A stretch of DNA of 64,000 nt from Lampris incognitus (taxonomy: Eukaryota > Chordata > Actinopteri > Lampriformes > Lampridae), in assembly GCF_029633865.1 (NCBI RefSeq), contig NC_079222.1, positions 35,841,327 through 35,905,326 of the forward strand, read 5' to 3'. The notes under the pieces were generated by a model. The model was not told where the DNA came from. It saw only the letters and a list, made by a program, of their open reading frames with translations, and searched no databases. Shown here in pieces: positions 45,254-57,974 of the stretch; the first letter of the stretch is position 1, and every line of letters begins with the position of its first letter. The translations under genes were made by a program, and so were the position numbers.

Positions 45254-47181
45254 CTACCAGACCTTCATCACTTCTGCAACCGCTCCTTCACCACACCACA
45301 GTCCAAGTCCAAGTCCAGGATAGAGAGGCTGAGTGAAAGTGGTGTTGACTTTGTGGAGGAGGGTGGTTGTGTCAGAGACGCTGTAGAAAGACAAAACACC
45401 TGCCTTGTGGTCCAGGAACACTCCTACTCTGGAGGAGGAAGGACCTGACACCTTTGTTTCTACACTATTGTGTATGAACCTGTAACGACCCCCAAAGCAG
45501 ATTAACCTCCAGGACTTGTCATTATCACCAAATAATGAGTCATCTGATGATCTCTTGATGTCTTTGTATGACACTGCTATACCAACACCACCACTTAATG
45601 TCACCTCCCAATAACAGCGTCCAGATAAGCCCTCCTTGCACAGCACTTGGCTATAGTCAGTAAACCTGTCTGAATGAGGAGGATAATTCAAGTCTCGTGG
45701 TGTCCGCATCACCTTCCTGTTGTCCTCTGACATGGAGACATGTTGATGGGCAGAGTTCACATCCAGCGTGAGAGGACGACAATCTGAAAGAACAGAAGTA
45801 TTAATGTCAACCTGCTGTCATTTACTTAATAATTGTTGTATTTGTGTGTTGCAGTGTTTTGCTTACACAGTAAACAGTCTTCTCTGGTCTTTGGTTCTGG
45901 TGGCAGTAAGACATCTACAGCAGACGCTGCAACGAAAAGCACAACAAATACAACACGTTTATAAACTAGATGAGACTGCAAGTGTACAGGGAGGTTTTTC
46001 TGTGTGTTGGTGTGTGTTTTTCTCTATACTCCATATTCCTTTCAGCTACCTGCAGATGAAATCCTGGGCCATGTGTGTGTCATGATGTGGTCTAGTTTGT
46101 CTCTGAGGACAGACACAGCATCAGTCACATCTCTGAAGTAACGCCGAGGACGCACAACAATGCTCGGTGAGTCCAGAGAACCAGCCGTGAGGGAGAGAGA
46201 CTTGAATTTCTGGAGTGAGAGAAAGAGAGACAGAGAAAGAGAGACAGAAAAAGACAGACAGAGGAAGAGAGACAGAGAAAGAGGAAGACAGAGAAAGAGA
46301 GACAGAGGAAGAGAGACAGAGGAAGAGGAAGACAGAGAAAGAGAGACAGAGGAAGAGCGACAGAGAAAGAGGAAAAGAGACAGAGAAGGAGAGACAGAAG
46401 AAGAGGAAGAGAGACAGAGGAAGAGAGAAAGAGGAAGAGAAAGAGAGACAGAGAAAGAGAGAAAGAGAGAAAGAGAAAGAGAGACAGACAGAGAAAGAGG
46501 AAGGGAGACAGAGGAAGAGAGACAGAGGAAGAGGAAGACAGAGAAAGAGAGACAGAGGAAGAGAGACAGAGAAAGAGGAAGAGAGACAGAGGAAGATAGA
46601 AAGAGGAAGAGAGACAGAGGAAGAGAGACAGAGAAAGAGGAAGAGAGACAGAGACAGAGAAAGAGGAAGAGAGACAGAAAGAGAAAGAGAGACAGAAAGA
46701 GGAAGAGAGACAGAGAAAGAGAGACAGAGGAAGAGAGACAGAGAAAGAGGATGTAGTTAAATTGTGTGTCTCCAACACAGGACGTCTCATCAAACACGTC
46801 TCTCACTAAACCCTCTCCATCTGGCTGTGTGGGTCAGTGAGCTGACTAGGACACCAAGTACAGATTGTGGCTCATCACCTTTACTACAAATCCTTCCCCA
46901 TCTTTCCTGAAACTCTCCACAGAACAACCAGAAACAGAATAAGAGTTACGTTTGTACCAAGAATCACTATTATTTCATGAAAGATAAAAGTCCCACACAA
47001 CCATCGGCGTCGCCAGGTCATCTTGCCGGGGCTTCAGCCCCAACGTTTTGAGCGTCGCCCCGAATATCATTTTAAATGTGAGCCTATGTGAAGCCCGACA
47101 CCACACGTGACGTGTGGGAATGTCCCATAGTCTTCGTCACGTAACAGCCTGTCAGAATAAATGCTGGTCTCTAAACTAACT

Positions 47182-47239
<58 letters not shown>

Positions 47240-50200
47240 GAAAGATAATTTAATATTCCAGGAAACTAATGTTAACATAAATACATGTGTCTTTTTTCTC
47301 TCGTCTGGTACTGTAGCATGTCAATCAATGTTTACCATAGCAGTTGTGAAGTATTCTGCTTCTACTCAATACTACTACTAATTACTAACAACTGCTAATA
47401 TTTTAACACCACAAGTCATAATTAATCTGGGGAGTAAACAGCACCTGAATGAAATGGATGTGGTCGTCAGTGTGTGACAGCTGCTCCAGCTCAGAATCGC
47501 TCCTCCTCCACTCTTCCATCTCCTCCTGCAGCTGCAGGAGAAGCTCTTCAATCTGACTGACTGCAGTCTTCTCCTGGGCTCTGATGAGCTCCTTCACCTC
47601 GCTGCGCCTCCTCTCAATGGAGGCCACCAGCTCAGTGTAGATCCTCTCACTGTCCTCCACTGCGGTCTGTGCAGAGCTCTGTCAGTAGAAAGATACAAAC
47701 ACCTGCCTGGTAAAGAAGCTGCATTTCATTTCAGAAGAAGGACCAGATGGATCCTAAATGTACATGTGACTAAAATGAACTTCTATTCCAGTCCTTTCTT
47801 CCACCTCTGATGCATTTTAAGCTGTGTTAGTATCACACTTTATTTAAATAGATAGTTACAAATCCCTTAGCAAATAAACTCAACCGCTGAAAATAAGACA
47901 ATAAAACAAAAAGGGTGAGATAGGGTGAAAGATAAAACATGTGGCAAAACACCTTGTGCAACTACTGGGCTGCGAACATTGTAAAACTTTCCCATTGGAC
48001 ATTTACATATGAGAATCAACAGGGCACAGATTGGGTTCACATGGAGCTCTTATCCAATCCTTTAGCGGTATTCACCTCTCCACTACCACATAATCCTAAC
48101 ATACAAATAACAAACCCGGTGGTTAAAGCTTCACTTAGGATAGGGCTCCAGTTTAGGAGGCATCTTGGATTAAAGCCTGCCAGCGGTCTTTTGCCAGTAG
48201 CAAATAATCAGTTCTTCTCGTCATGTGTGTTAGATAAGGCATTTCAACATTGGCATAGACATGGACTGGTGTTTTTTCTGGGATGTATTTAAAGACGGAA
48301 CATTCACCTCATTTGAAACACTTACCAAAAACCATAACATACCCACATCCCATTTTATTAGACACCTTCAAATCCGTAGTTTTGCCAAGAAAGTGTTCCC
48401 CTCATTTCCGTATCTGCCACCAAGGAGCCAATTAGATGTTATGCTAGAGATGGATCCCTTTGGGGGAAAACGGGTCTCTATAATTTACACACTGATCCAG
48501 GGATTGAAACAGATATCCTGGGACAAAACAAAGACTGCATGGGGGAGAGAGCTGGGTGTAGAGCTTTCTGAGGAGGCATGGCGGGACAGCTTCACTCGTA
48601 TACATACGTCCTCATTGTGTGTGCCACATGGCTTCATTCAGTTTAAGGTGCTTCACCGTCTTCACTACTCGGGGGACAAGCTTGCCAGAATCTTTCCCAC
48701 CACACACCCTGGCTGTCCGAGGTGCAGCCATAGTCCAGCCTCGGTGGGACACATGTCCTGGGCATGGCCCTCCCTCAACAGTTATTGGGGACAGATATTC
48801 AATGTATTCTCACATATCTGTAAACAGACCATAACCCCTGATTTTCACACAGCCATCTTTGGCATACCGCCCCCTAACTGTAAGGTGGCAACTTTGCCTC
48901 ATTACTAGCACGCAGACTGATCCTATTTAACCGGAAGTGGAATAAAGCTCCATCGTTTTTAGTAGTGCATAGTCCTTTTGTTTCTTTTCTTTTCTTTTTT
49001 TGAGCCTTGGGGGGAGGGGGGGGTTCCTACATGTTTCTTTTTTGTTGTTGTTGTTGTTCGTGTGCCTTGTATACCTGTTCCAAAAAAACTTGAAAATGGA
49101 AAATAAAGTTTTCAACAAAAAAAAAACCACCTTGTGCAAACATTTAGTTCAAGTTGGGACTCTCCTCAGCCAACAGAATATATCTGATCCATCATCTCTG
49201 CCAACCCTCACTAGGAGAGAGCCCAACATGGTAATTTGTCACTTTACCAGACAAACAACAGCACACACTTTAGTCCATTTTCTTCACCTTCAGATCCTCC
49301 ACAGCCTGTCTCAGCTTCTTAATCTCCTTCTCTCTCTGCTGGACTCTCTCCTGGGCTTTCTGGCGACGAACATCCAGCCGTTTCTGGAAGAAAACATACC
49401 AAAACATTGCAGCTGGGCAAAGGGAGAATAAAGAGGGAAGCATTTCTGTGTCGGTCAGCAGTTTTTAAGGTAACACAGGGAGCCTCGGCTTTTAGATGTG
49501 CTGAATATTCTGTGTTGAGAAACTGAAGGTTTTCCATATACAAACCAAACCTATTCTGCATGTAACCTCACAGCACTGCCTCTTGTTTGTTGGTGATCAA
49601 CAAGTTGTGGTGGTCCTACCTGTATCTCAGCCCTTTCTGCTGCAGCCGACACTGTATCGTGGCCCTTATGTTCATAAATGGTGCACAGATAGCAGATACA
49701 CTGCTGGTCTGTACGACAGTACACATCCATCAGCTTGTCATGACTGGAGCACATCTTCTCCTGCAGTCGGGCCGTGGCAGAGACCAGCTTGTGCTTCTTC
49801 AGCACAGGAACAGTGTAGTGAGGCTGGAGGTGAGTGGAGCAGTAGGAGGCCAGGCACACTGAACAGGTCATAAGGGCTTTGTGAGGTCGAGTCCCTGTGC
49901 AGAAATCACAGGCCACATCTGTGGGGCCAGCGTAGGACACATCTGAAGAGGGAGAGGCCTGCTGGTTCCCTGTTGTCTTCAGATTCTCCACAATCTGAAA
50001 TATTAAAATCCTGTCTTAAAGGAATTATCTGCTGTGGTCATGATAAAATGTACTACTGCTACGATCACTACTTATGGTGATAATAATGATAAGAAAGAAA
50101 ATCAACATCACTACAATGTTGATGTTGTTAAGTTAGAATGAAGTGAGGAACAAAACAGAGAAACATGTCAGTAATAAATAAGATATGGGAAAACAGTAAT

Positions 50201-51080
50201 ATAAGAATAGGAGTAAAATAGTGTGGAGAACATATATGAAAATAACAAAATGAAAGCCACTTTATTTGACATTGTATTCTTACAACGAATTGTATTCTCA
50301 CAATGAATGTGTTGTCTGCATTTAACCCATCCTATTGTATAGGAGCAGTGGACGACTCCAGTTCTTCTTTCCATCGCCTTGCTCAGGGGCACAGACAGGA
50401 GTATGAACCCTAACACGCATGTCTTTTTGATGGTGGGAGGAAACCGGAGCACCCAGAGGAAACCCACACGGACATGGGGAGAACATGCAAAGTCCACACA
50501 GAGAGGACCTGAGAAGGCCTGGGGTTCGAACCCGGGACCTTCTTGTTGTGAGGCAACAGTGCTAACCACTGGGCCACCATATATTCAAAATATATGTAAA
50601 ATGAGTTGAGATAGGAATGAAATCAACAGAATAGCCCAAGGATCTAGAACCTCATTTGGGATTGTCCTCCTGGGGTAACAGAACCGAAGGCTAGTCCAAC
50701 ACCTCAATAATAATATTACATTTCAATGGATTGAAGCTACAAACTACTAAAATGTGACCACAAGTATTTCTTTTGCCAGCAGCACAATAACTGCCACAGC
50801 TGCCTCTTATAAATGACTTTTCTCTTCCTGTCAGTCTCACCTGAGCCAGCATGGTGTTCTTCACAAGGGCAGGCCTCGGGCTGAAGGTCTGTCTGCACTG
50901 AGGACAGCTGTACACTCCCTTCTCTTCATCCTTGTCCCAGCAGCTCTCTATACAGTCTCTACAGTAACTGTGTCCACACTGAAGACCGACTGGCTGGTTG
51001 AGGAGGTCCAGACAGATTGAACAACACAACTGATCTCTGTCCAGCAACAACCCCTGCTGCTGCTGCTGCTGCTCAGCCAT
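45254..51080 (-). CDS. TRIM protein, paralogue (copy B)
   Basis: The exons correspond one to one with copy A: 50841-51080, 49620-49994, 49288-49383, 47445-47678, 46050-46209, 45867-45926 and 45254-45783. The sum is 1695 nt in frame, 564 residues. Exon 1 has two extra Gln codons (QQQQQQ) and the SPRY exon is 9 nt longer (GLGLGLWCGEGAV). All RING and B-box zinc ligands are kept. Amino-acid differences from copy A are scattered and relatively frequent in the SPRY surface (for example RSSDDSLFGDNDKS versus [14 protein letters not shown]), the part that usually binds ligand. The gene appears intact and recently duplicated. Confidence 0.92.
46216..46752. repeat. Polypurine/polypyrimidine array, copy B
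   Basis: This is the same array before exon 5 of TRIM copy B, about 65 bp shorter and with a different arrangement of units (for example aagacagacagag and agagcgacag variants). It has diverged by repeat slippage since the duplication. Confidence 0.95.
47950..49125 (+). mobile_element. 5'-truncated L1-like LINE (copy B), with frameshift and deletion
   Basis: This is the equivalent of the copy A L1. An extra T near 48275 splits the frame into 47939-48292 and 48261-48908. From about 48961 the sequence jumps to the 3' untranslated end (gcatagtccttttg), so roughly 240 bp of L1 plus the Tc1 site are missing relative to copy A. The A-rich tail and the target duplication (caccttgtgcaa) remain. Confidence 0.88.
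50256..50581 (-). mobile_element. tRNA-derived V-SINE in TRIM intron 1 (copy B)
   Basis: This is the duplicate of the element at 23700-24029, with a few substitutions. It has the same position, orientation and box B sequence. Confidence 0.85.
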
Positions 51081-51876
51081 TTTACTGACAGCCTCTCTCA
51101 CACTGACGGAAAAGAGCAGACAACAGTTTCGTTTTCTCTGAAAACACGCTGGAGACTAAACAGGAGGGACTTCCTTGTTCTGTCCAGAGGGAGAAGCTTT
51201 ACAGGAGAACAGGGGTGAGCAATGAGTTAAAAAAGTCCAACACCCACAAACATGTTGTTTATATACACACCGACAAAACACAACAGACAGGAAGTTACAG
51301 ACAGGAAGTGTAATTAAGACATTAAAATGGTCTTAAGGAGTCCATTATATTCACGTGCCCAATGTTTATCTGTCCCCGTGCAGATCTTTTATTGTTGCTC
51401 TATAAAGACGGTCACTTATCACTGATCAGCTTAATCAATAATGCTGCTCATGCCATGTGTCAGTACTGTCTAATGGGCTTAAGCAACGGTAGTAATGACA
51501 CATTGTGTACTGTATGTAAACATTACAATACTTTGTTTATCACAAACATTGACTATATGACTATAACTACTTTAATTACATTATATTATTGTTAAATAAT
51601 TATATTATTGACGTCATTATATTACTGTTAATATATTATTATCATATTTACTATCATATTTATTACTGTTTTCATATTATTTACTATTACTATTGTGATA
51701 AAGCAATAGCCTTCATTTAGCAATTAAAAGATAAATGTTGTGTAACTTATATTTCCTGGTTGTGATGTGTGAAACAATAGGACATCTTTTGTTGTTAGAG
51801 AATTACGTTTCGTATATACATTGTATTTAAATGAAAAAGGACACTTTTGTGTTGAGTCATATTAATCGAATTTTTT

Positions 51877-52358
51877 ATTTTATTTTTATAAATATATTTC
51901 TAGTTTTTCCCCTTATCCCATCCGATTAACCCACTGGCATATGGCCGGAACACTTGTCGAATAACTCCCCTGGCTCACGTTTCCACAGGAAGGAGATAGT
52001 TGTAACACCAGCTCCCTTCGAACTCGGGTCGGCTGCTCTCGCCATTTTTCACGCTGAAGCCTCGCATGGATTGCATCACCTTCAGGCCGCGAAGGAGGCG
52101 TAGGGAGAATGCTTTCGGTTGCTTGGCTACAGGCGCCCGGGTGGGCCAGAGGGGTCGCTGGAGAACGACGAGTTCCCGAACAGTACACCGATCTACACCC
52201 ACTATCCCTCGGGTAAGGGTGGCCTAATGAAGGCCTGACCCCGTGGACGCTCTGGCCGTGACCGGTTATGGCGAGTCTGGGATACCAACCTCCCAGCCAC
52301 GTGACGAGCGGACTGCAAGAACGGCGGTTTATTCCGCTCCGCCACCAGAGCGGCCCAG
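51877..52358 (-). mobile_element. tRNA-derived SINE-like retroposon (copy B)
   Basis: This is the duplicate of the element at 25308-25789, with substitutions including one in box B (ggttggtatccc). The right flank reads agtaatcgaatttt, so the target duplication has started to decay. Confidence 0.72.
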
Positions 52359-52717
52359 TAATCGAATTTTATTATAAGGAAATAAAAAACAGTGCAATAA
52401 TAAAATCAGTGCAATCAGTGGGTATTCATTTAGATCAAATAAACATGTTGTAACGTACATGAATCAGTAGACACGTTGGCCCTTGGCTAACGGGTCGAAC
52501 CCTTTAGTCGACTGGTTAACGTCGCTTGCAGAGTGGGAGATGCGGGTTCGCGTCCCGGCTGTGGCGACGGTCTCCCAGACTGCCCCCTGTATTCACTACA
52601 ATATGTACATGTAAACAAAAAATCAGTTATCTATTATCTATCTATCTAATCTACTTTTATTAGAGTAATATATACAAGTACACAATATAATGTGCTCATA
52701 ATCAGGGTGGAGCATCT

Positions 52718-53565
52718 TTCTTTTTGCCATACCTCTGGGCTTCAAGTGCAGCCCTCCACTCAGCCAGAATCATGGTGGCTGTGGCCTGGCAGTACCAATT
52801 ACCAAAGTCCTGCCTGTGGGTGGCAGGGTGCCACTCCCTCTGTCATTGCTTGCAGGGGATGGTGTCGCTCTTCCTTGTGTAGTTCCTTGTCTTTCTTTCT
52901 TTTGTTGCCACTCTGCTCCTCCTCTTGTCTTTTCTTCTTGTGATAGTGCTGGGTGGTATAAGGCACATCTGCAGGTGGTCCTGCAGGTCTGGAAAGAACC
53001 ACAGGAGCCAGAGGTTGGGAGGCAGGCAGGAGAGGTTGGGACACAGGAAGGAGAGGTTAAGAGGCAGGCAGGAGAGGTTGGGAGGCAGGAAGGAGAGGTT
53101 GGGACACAGGAAGGAGAGGTTAGGAGGCAGGCAGGAGAGGTTGGGAGGCAGGCAGGAGATATTGGGAGGCAGGCAGGAGAGACAGGAGAAGTTGGGACAG
53201 ACAGGAGAGGTTGGGAGGCAGAATAGCAAGGTTGGGAGGCAGGCAGGAGAAGTTGGGAGGCAGGCTAGCAAGGTTGGGGTGCAGGCTGGCGAGGTTGGGA
53301 GGAAGGCCAGAGAGGCAGGAGAGGTTGGGAGGCAGGCTGGAGAGGTTGAGGGGCTGGTTTTGGTTGCCTGGAGAGGCGGTGTGAGAGCTATAAAGACAGG
53401 CAAACTAAGACCAGCAGATGGAGCCACTGGCAGGCTATGTCTCTGCTTCAGTTGGGACGTCCCTGCAGTGTTAGGGGGCAGAACAAAGACATGGGGATTT
53501 GCCACACTGCCGCTAGGCACACAGGGTTGGCCTTTCCTCTTAACTGCAGTAGGCAGGCTCTCTGG
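52718..53565 (-). pseudogene. Terminal exon of minisatellite gene (copy B), nonsense in last domain
   Basis: The frame is open from 53520 to 52843 (225 codons), with a longer and differently ordered 21-bp repeat block (PTSPACL and NLSCLPP units). The segment IPCKQ is followed by TGA where block C has TGG (Trp). Without this stop the reading would continue to the same YGKKKDAPP end. The LTR found in copy A is absent, and the uninterrupted target reads gcaggggatgg. Confidence 0.6.
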
Positions 53566-54633
53566 GCCTCATGTTGGTGGTGTTTGGAGTAGAGATGCCT
53601 TGCTCCAGCACACTCTTCTTCTGCGTTCTTTCACGTCTGCAGTAGCTAAAAATATTCCAAGCAGTATGTTTGTATACCATAGTGTAATATAACAGTACAA
53701 TATATCTACAGACAGTAGCACAGACACTAGGTTATTACCTCAATAGGTTAAGTGTTTATTAACTCATCAACTAGCAATGGTTGCACTGTTCATCACCGGG
53801 AGCTGAATGGTGGTGTTCTCCATCACCGTGGCATTATTTAAAATTACTTGCCGGATGTGGAGGTGTGCTCTGGTGATAAGGCTCCAAGGCTCGTGTCTGA
53901 CTCCATCTATGTGCCTGGGTCCACTTCACTCCTCGCAGAATTTGACAAAAAGTGCCTCACACACACGATTGCAACCAGGCTGCTGCGCCGGGCTTCTCCC
54001 TCCCACAGAAACCTGTTTAAACATGTGACCATAGTATAGCTGATCTGCTGTCAAAGATTACAAGTACATATGAACTGCCCTCACAATCCCCCCCTTTGGT
54101 TTGTTTGTTGATTTAATCAACAACAAATCGTCTAGATAAAGCACCAAAGACAACATGACAATGGATACACATATCTTGGGGAACATCTTACCTCACACAG
54201 AATGACTGTGAGATCTGTCTGTCAGTTGTAAGCCAACTGAAATGCATCAGATTTACATCAACACACTCCATATGAACTCAGCCGTCAGACAGAAGTCACA
54301 ACTATCCCATGTCCTCTCCAGCCAAACATCTCACCTCACGCTGGACTAGAAATGAGTGAAAGACTCCAGAAGTTATCTACACTAATCTGAGCAACCAGAG
54401 CACAAGACAAAAAACAAAACAAAACAGTATTGACATAAACTTATGTGAATGCTCACAATTCATGTAAAACACAACATAGTCGCCAGTAGCACTACACAAT
54501 GAATAAATGACAGAAGAATACATGGGAGATATATTCATAACACACATGTAGATTGGTTTAACATAAGCAAAGGAAAAGAAACCAATAACTCTAAATAAAC
54601 TACTCTATCAAGTGAGGTGACTGCAGACGCTTG

Positions 54634-55617
54634 CTAAAAACCCTTACTACCATCCTCATCATCATAATTACATGGTGGGACCCAGGGATCAGGAGAATAT
54701 TTAACTTGTACAGCATTAAGTACGGTTCTAATACAATATTTGTGGATCACCCAAATCATACAAGTAATGATAAAAACAATAATGGAAAACAGGATAATAC
54801 CCAAAATCAGAGTACCCATAAATGTCGCCCCCACAGATACCAAGGGGCCAAACACCCTTTATCCCTTGATCAGCATCATGTTCAATTCTGATATTTCAGC
54901 ATGGTTGCTAGTAATATATGCACAGCATACAGTGGAGATCATCATCGTCATCCTATTTCCAGTTGTTACGCGTCCAACATCATCTAAACGTCTCGTGGTG
55001 CCGTGATGGCAGCTGTGGAGACGTTCATGAGATGTTCTAGCACAGTAGAGAGGGACTTGATCTGGTCCAGAGCCGCATAGATACCATACGAGGAAACAGC
55101 TATAAGCCTGATCACCACAAACCAGATAGACCTCTTCAGGCAGTACGGGTTGCTTACTGAATATTATCTTTACTGTCCTATTACCACGTGTCTGCGGTAA
55201 TTTCATAACTGGGGTCCTGTACACACAAAGAAACACCAGGCAGGGTACGCACACACACAGTAGGCCAAGTAAATGAACAGTTGCGAGCTAAAGACGTAGT
55301 AGAGGATAGAGGCCTAGAGCAACTCTACACAGTAAAACCTAAAATTACCAACTGTATTTGCAAATTCCATGGAGCTGAATACACGCCAGCTACAATACGA
55401 TAGGTGTATTCTGGTTCAGTCATAGGCTTACATCTTATATCCTTATCACCAGTGCTTGAATAGGAATCAACAAGGTGCCAGTACTCTGAATCAGCAACTG
55501 CTCGGCACACGCGCTTGTGGCTCTCCTGGGTACCGTGTGTTTTTGGCTGGTTTGCCTAGATAAACCCTCTACTAGTTGCTTAGATAAACCACACAGAAGC
55601 TGATCATTTTCAAACAC
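54634..55617 (-). pseudogene. Retroviral env remnant (copy B)
   Basis: This is the equivalent of 28563-29546, almost identical, with the same stops and frame changes. It has the same anchor and tail (54634-54855). The purine tract and LTR-like start follow at about 54088. Confidence 0.6.
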
Positions 55618-55800
55618 ATTTCCCTGTAAAGAATAATAATAATGATGAGTAAAAAAACGTCAAACCTTATCTTCAAAGGTGTTTAGTTCACATGGCTTGT
55701 TTGTTCTGTCTCTCAGGTTGCTTACCCTTGTCCCAGCTCTGTCATCTCTGATTGAAGTAGCATATCTGCAAATTACACACAAACAATTAGAACAGAGGTG

Positions 55801-55887
<87 letters not shown>

Positions 55888-55942
55888 CCCACTTGATTAT
55901 ACAAGTGTCTTGGAATAAAGATATCACAACTTAGATACTCAC

Positions 55943-56012
55943 TCTTGAATTTATCTGTCTCGTCCTCTCCGTCCAGAGAGGGAGACCAGTTTTCCTTTTC
56001 CATTTCTGCTCC
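55943..56012 (-). CDS. Exon of unidentified gene, copy B
   Basis: This is the duplicate of 29926-29995, with the same acceptor and donor. The upstream exon in this block has a nonsense codon, so the copy as a whole is probably not functional. Confidence 0.4.
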
Positions 56013-57974
56013 CTGTACATAAACAGAAATGTTGTTTAACTAATCACTCAAATCAATACTGTGACGGTCAAGATGGGTCAACAATTAAGTGTTGGGGTAC
56101 AAATTATAAATGTGTGAATAAGGAGCACAATTTTAACATACAACTTATATTTTTAAACATTTCAGTGAGAACTTTAGAAGCAACTTATGAGAACTTATGA
56201 TTATGCTTACATTAGTACACATCATATAATGAAATATGAAGTGTTTGTAGACATTTACACAGTTTAAAGCATGTTTAATCATGGAAAAACACTGGTTTAA
56301 GCAGGTGGTTTTAATGTCGTGGCTGATGGGTAGGTATTCATTATATATACCTGTTCAATATTAGTATGTGTTGTTTTATGCTCACATTCTTAAAAAAGGC
56401 CCCAGAATGCCTTGGGAAGAGCAGCATCAGGGGCTGGAGCTGGACAGGCTCTTTCGTCAGCACTTCTCCTCCCCGTTGCCAGCCACGACCTCACACAGTG
56501 TTCTGGATTGAAGTGTCCTAGCGGGGCTCCATCACATCTTAGGAAAACCAGGCTGGACAGTCGGCTGACAGAGGGTGCGTCCTTTGTGCAGTAAGGAATC
56601 CTCCATGCTGCTGAAGCCCGTCCAGGTGCTGTCAGTTCAGATCAGCTGGGCTGTCCGTGAATGGCGGCTATGCTCGCCAGGTCTATATGGCGTTGGAAAA
56701 CCTCTGCAAGTGGTTTGGTGGTAATCTGGTCTCTGCATCGTCTGCACCTGCTTCTGAACTGCTTCCCGTGCAGCACATTTAAGTGTGTCAGCAGCTTTTA
56801 CATGGGCTTGTGATTCTTTGTGTTCTTTGGGGGGTTTTTCCTCTCAGGCTAGTTTGTTGTTTGTACTTGTCACTACCAACATGAGACCCCGCACACTCAC
56901 CCGATTCCATGGAGAGGTTCAGTCCTGGTCCGGCGTGTATTCCCAAAGATCTGACCTCTCTACACATGCGACACCCCAGCTGTTGGTCTTTACCAACGAG
57001 CCATTCGTTGGTCTTGCAATAACGCTGCACCTGCTCCCTCGTCCAGCCGTCAGCTGCGTCGCCTCGCCCGGTGTCGGGGGCGGCAGTTGCGCCGGCAGCA
57101 GCTAACGACGTTAGCGGGAGAGAAGGCTCCGTGGAGCCGCTGGACTCGGAGCAGGAGGACCGACCAGAGAAGGCTCCCGGTCACACAAAGTTTCTCCCGC
57201 AGCATTTCCTGTGTCTGCAGGTGCACCAGTATTAACGGGGGTTTCTTTCGGCTCCTTGTCCGGCGACAGCCGCCTTCTTTCCGCAGCGTTAAGCCAGGCT
57301 AACGTTCCGGAAATGACGTTATGGTAGCTAGCTAGCTTAGCCAAATGTTCAGGGACAAAGCGCCTTTGGAGCGCTGTATGCGCGTCAATACGCGCGGGAA
57401 TACGTTGCATTCTGGGTAGAGAAGTCTTTATATGGTATAATATAATTAGCTTGAATGTCACAGGCTCTTCTTAGGAACTACATAGATGGTGTTTGAGACG
57501 GGATTACTGACGCGCTCTGTAGAAGTCCATTAAAACACACAGGCGCTACAATATGCGCACCTAGCTGCATCTAATTGTACCGAGAAATTATTGTGCTCAT
57601 CTGTATGCGATGGGTAACTTTAAGTGTTGTTGATGAGGACTCAGTCCCTTGTAGGCAGGCTGGCATGCTCTGTTTTTGATTTAATGCTCGTACTTTTGTG
57701 TGTTTATAGGCTGTTTTGCTATGTGAGCGATCCGTGTCGTATTTGTGCTGAGAAGCTATGCAGAGTATACTGTGCCCTGCTTTAGTTGGCCGTATTGTAG
57801 CATACTGTGATGTTTGCTTTTGAAACCCGTGTGGAGGTTTGATGAGGTCATTAACTGATTATGTTATTGTAACCCATTTATAGCGTATTTGCCATTGTCT
57901 TTCTAGGAGCCTAAATTCTGAAGTGCGGCAGATGGTAGTCCACTAGGGTTATTTTACATGACCTTATACTGGCT

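Larger units (their letters stand above)
43380..57573. repeat. Segmental duplication, block B (about 14.2 kb)
   Basis: This is the partner of block A. It lacks the A-specific solo LTR and has lost the L1 3' coding end and Tc1 region (junction near 48961). All seven TRIM exons, the V-SINE, the tRNA-derived retroposon, the env remnant and the exons of the minisatellite gene are present in the same order. Confidence 0.93.
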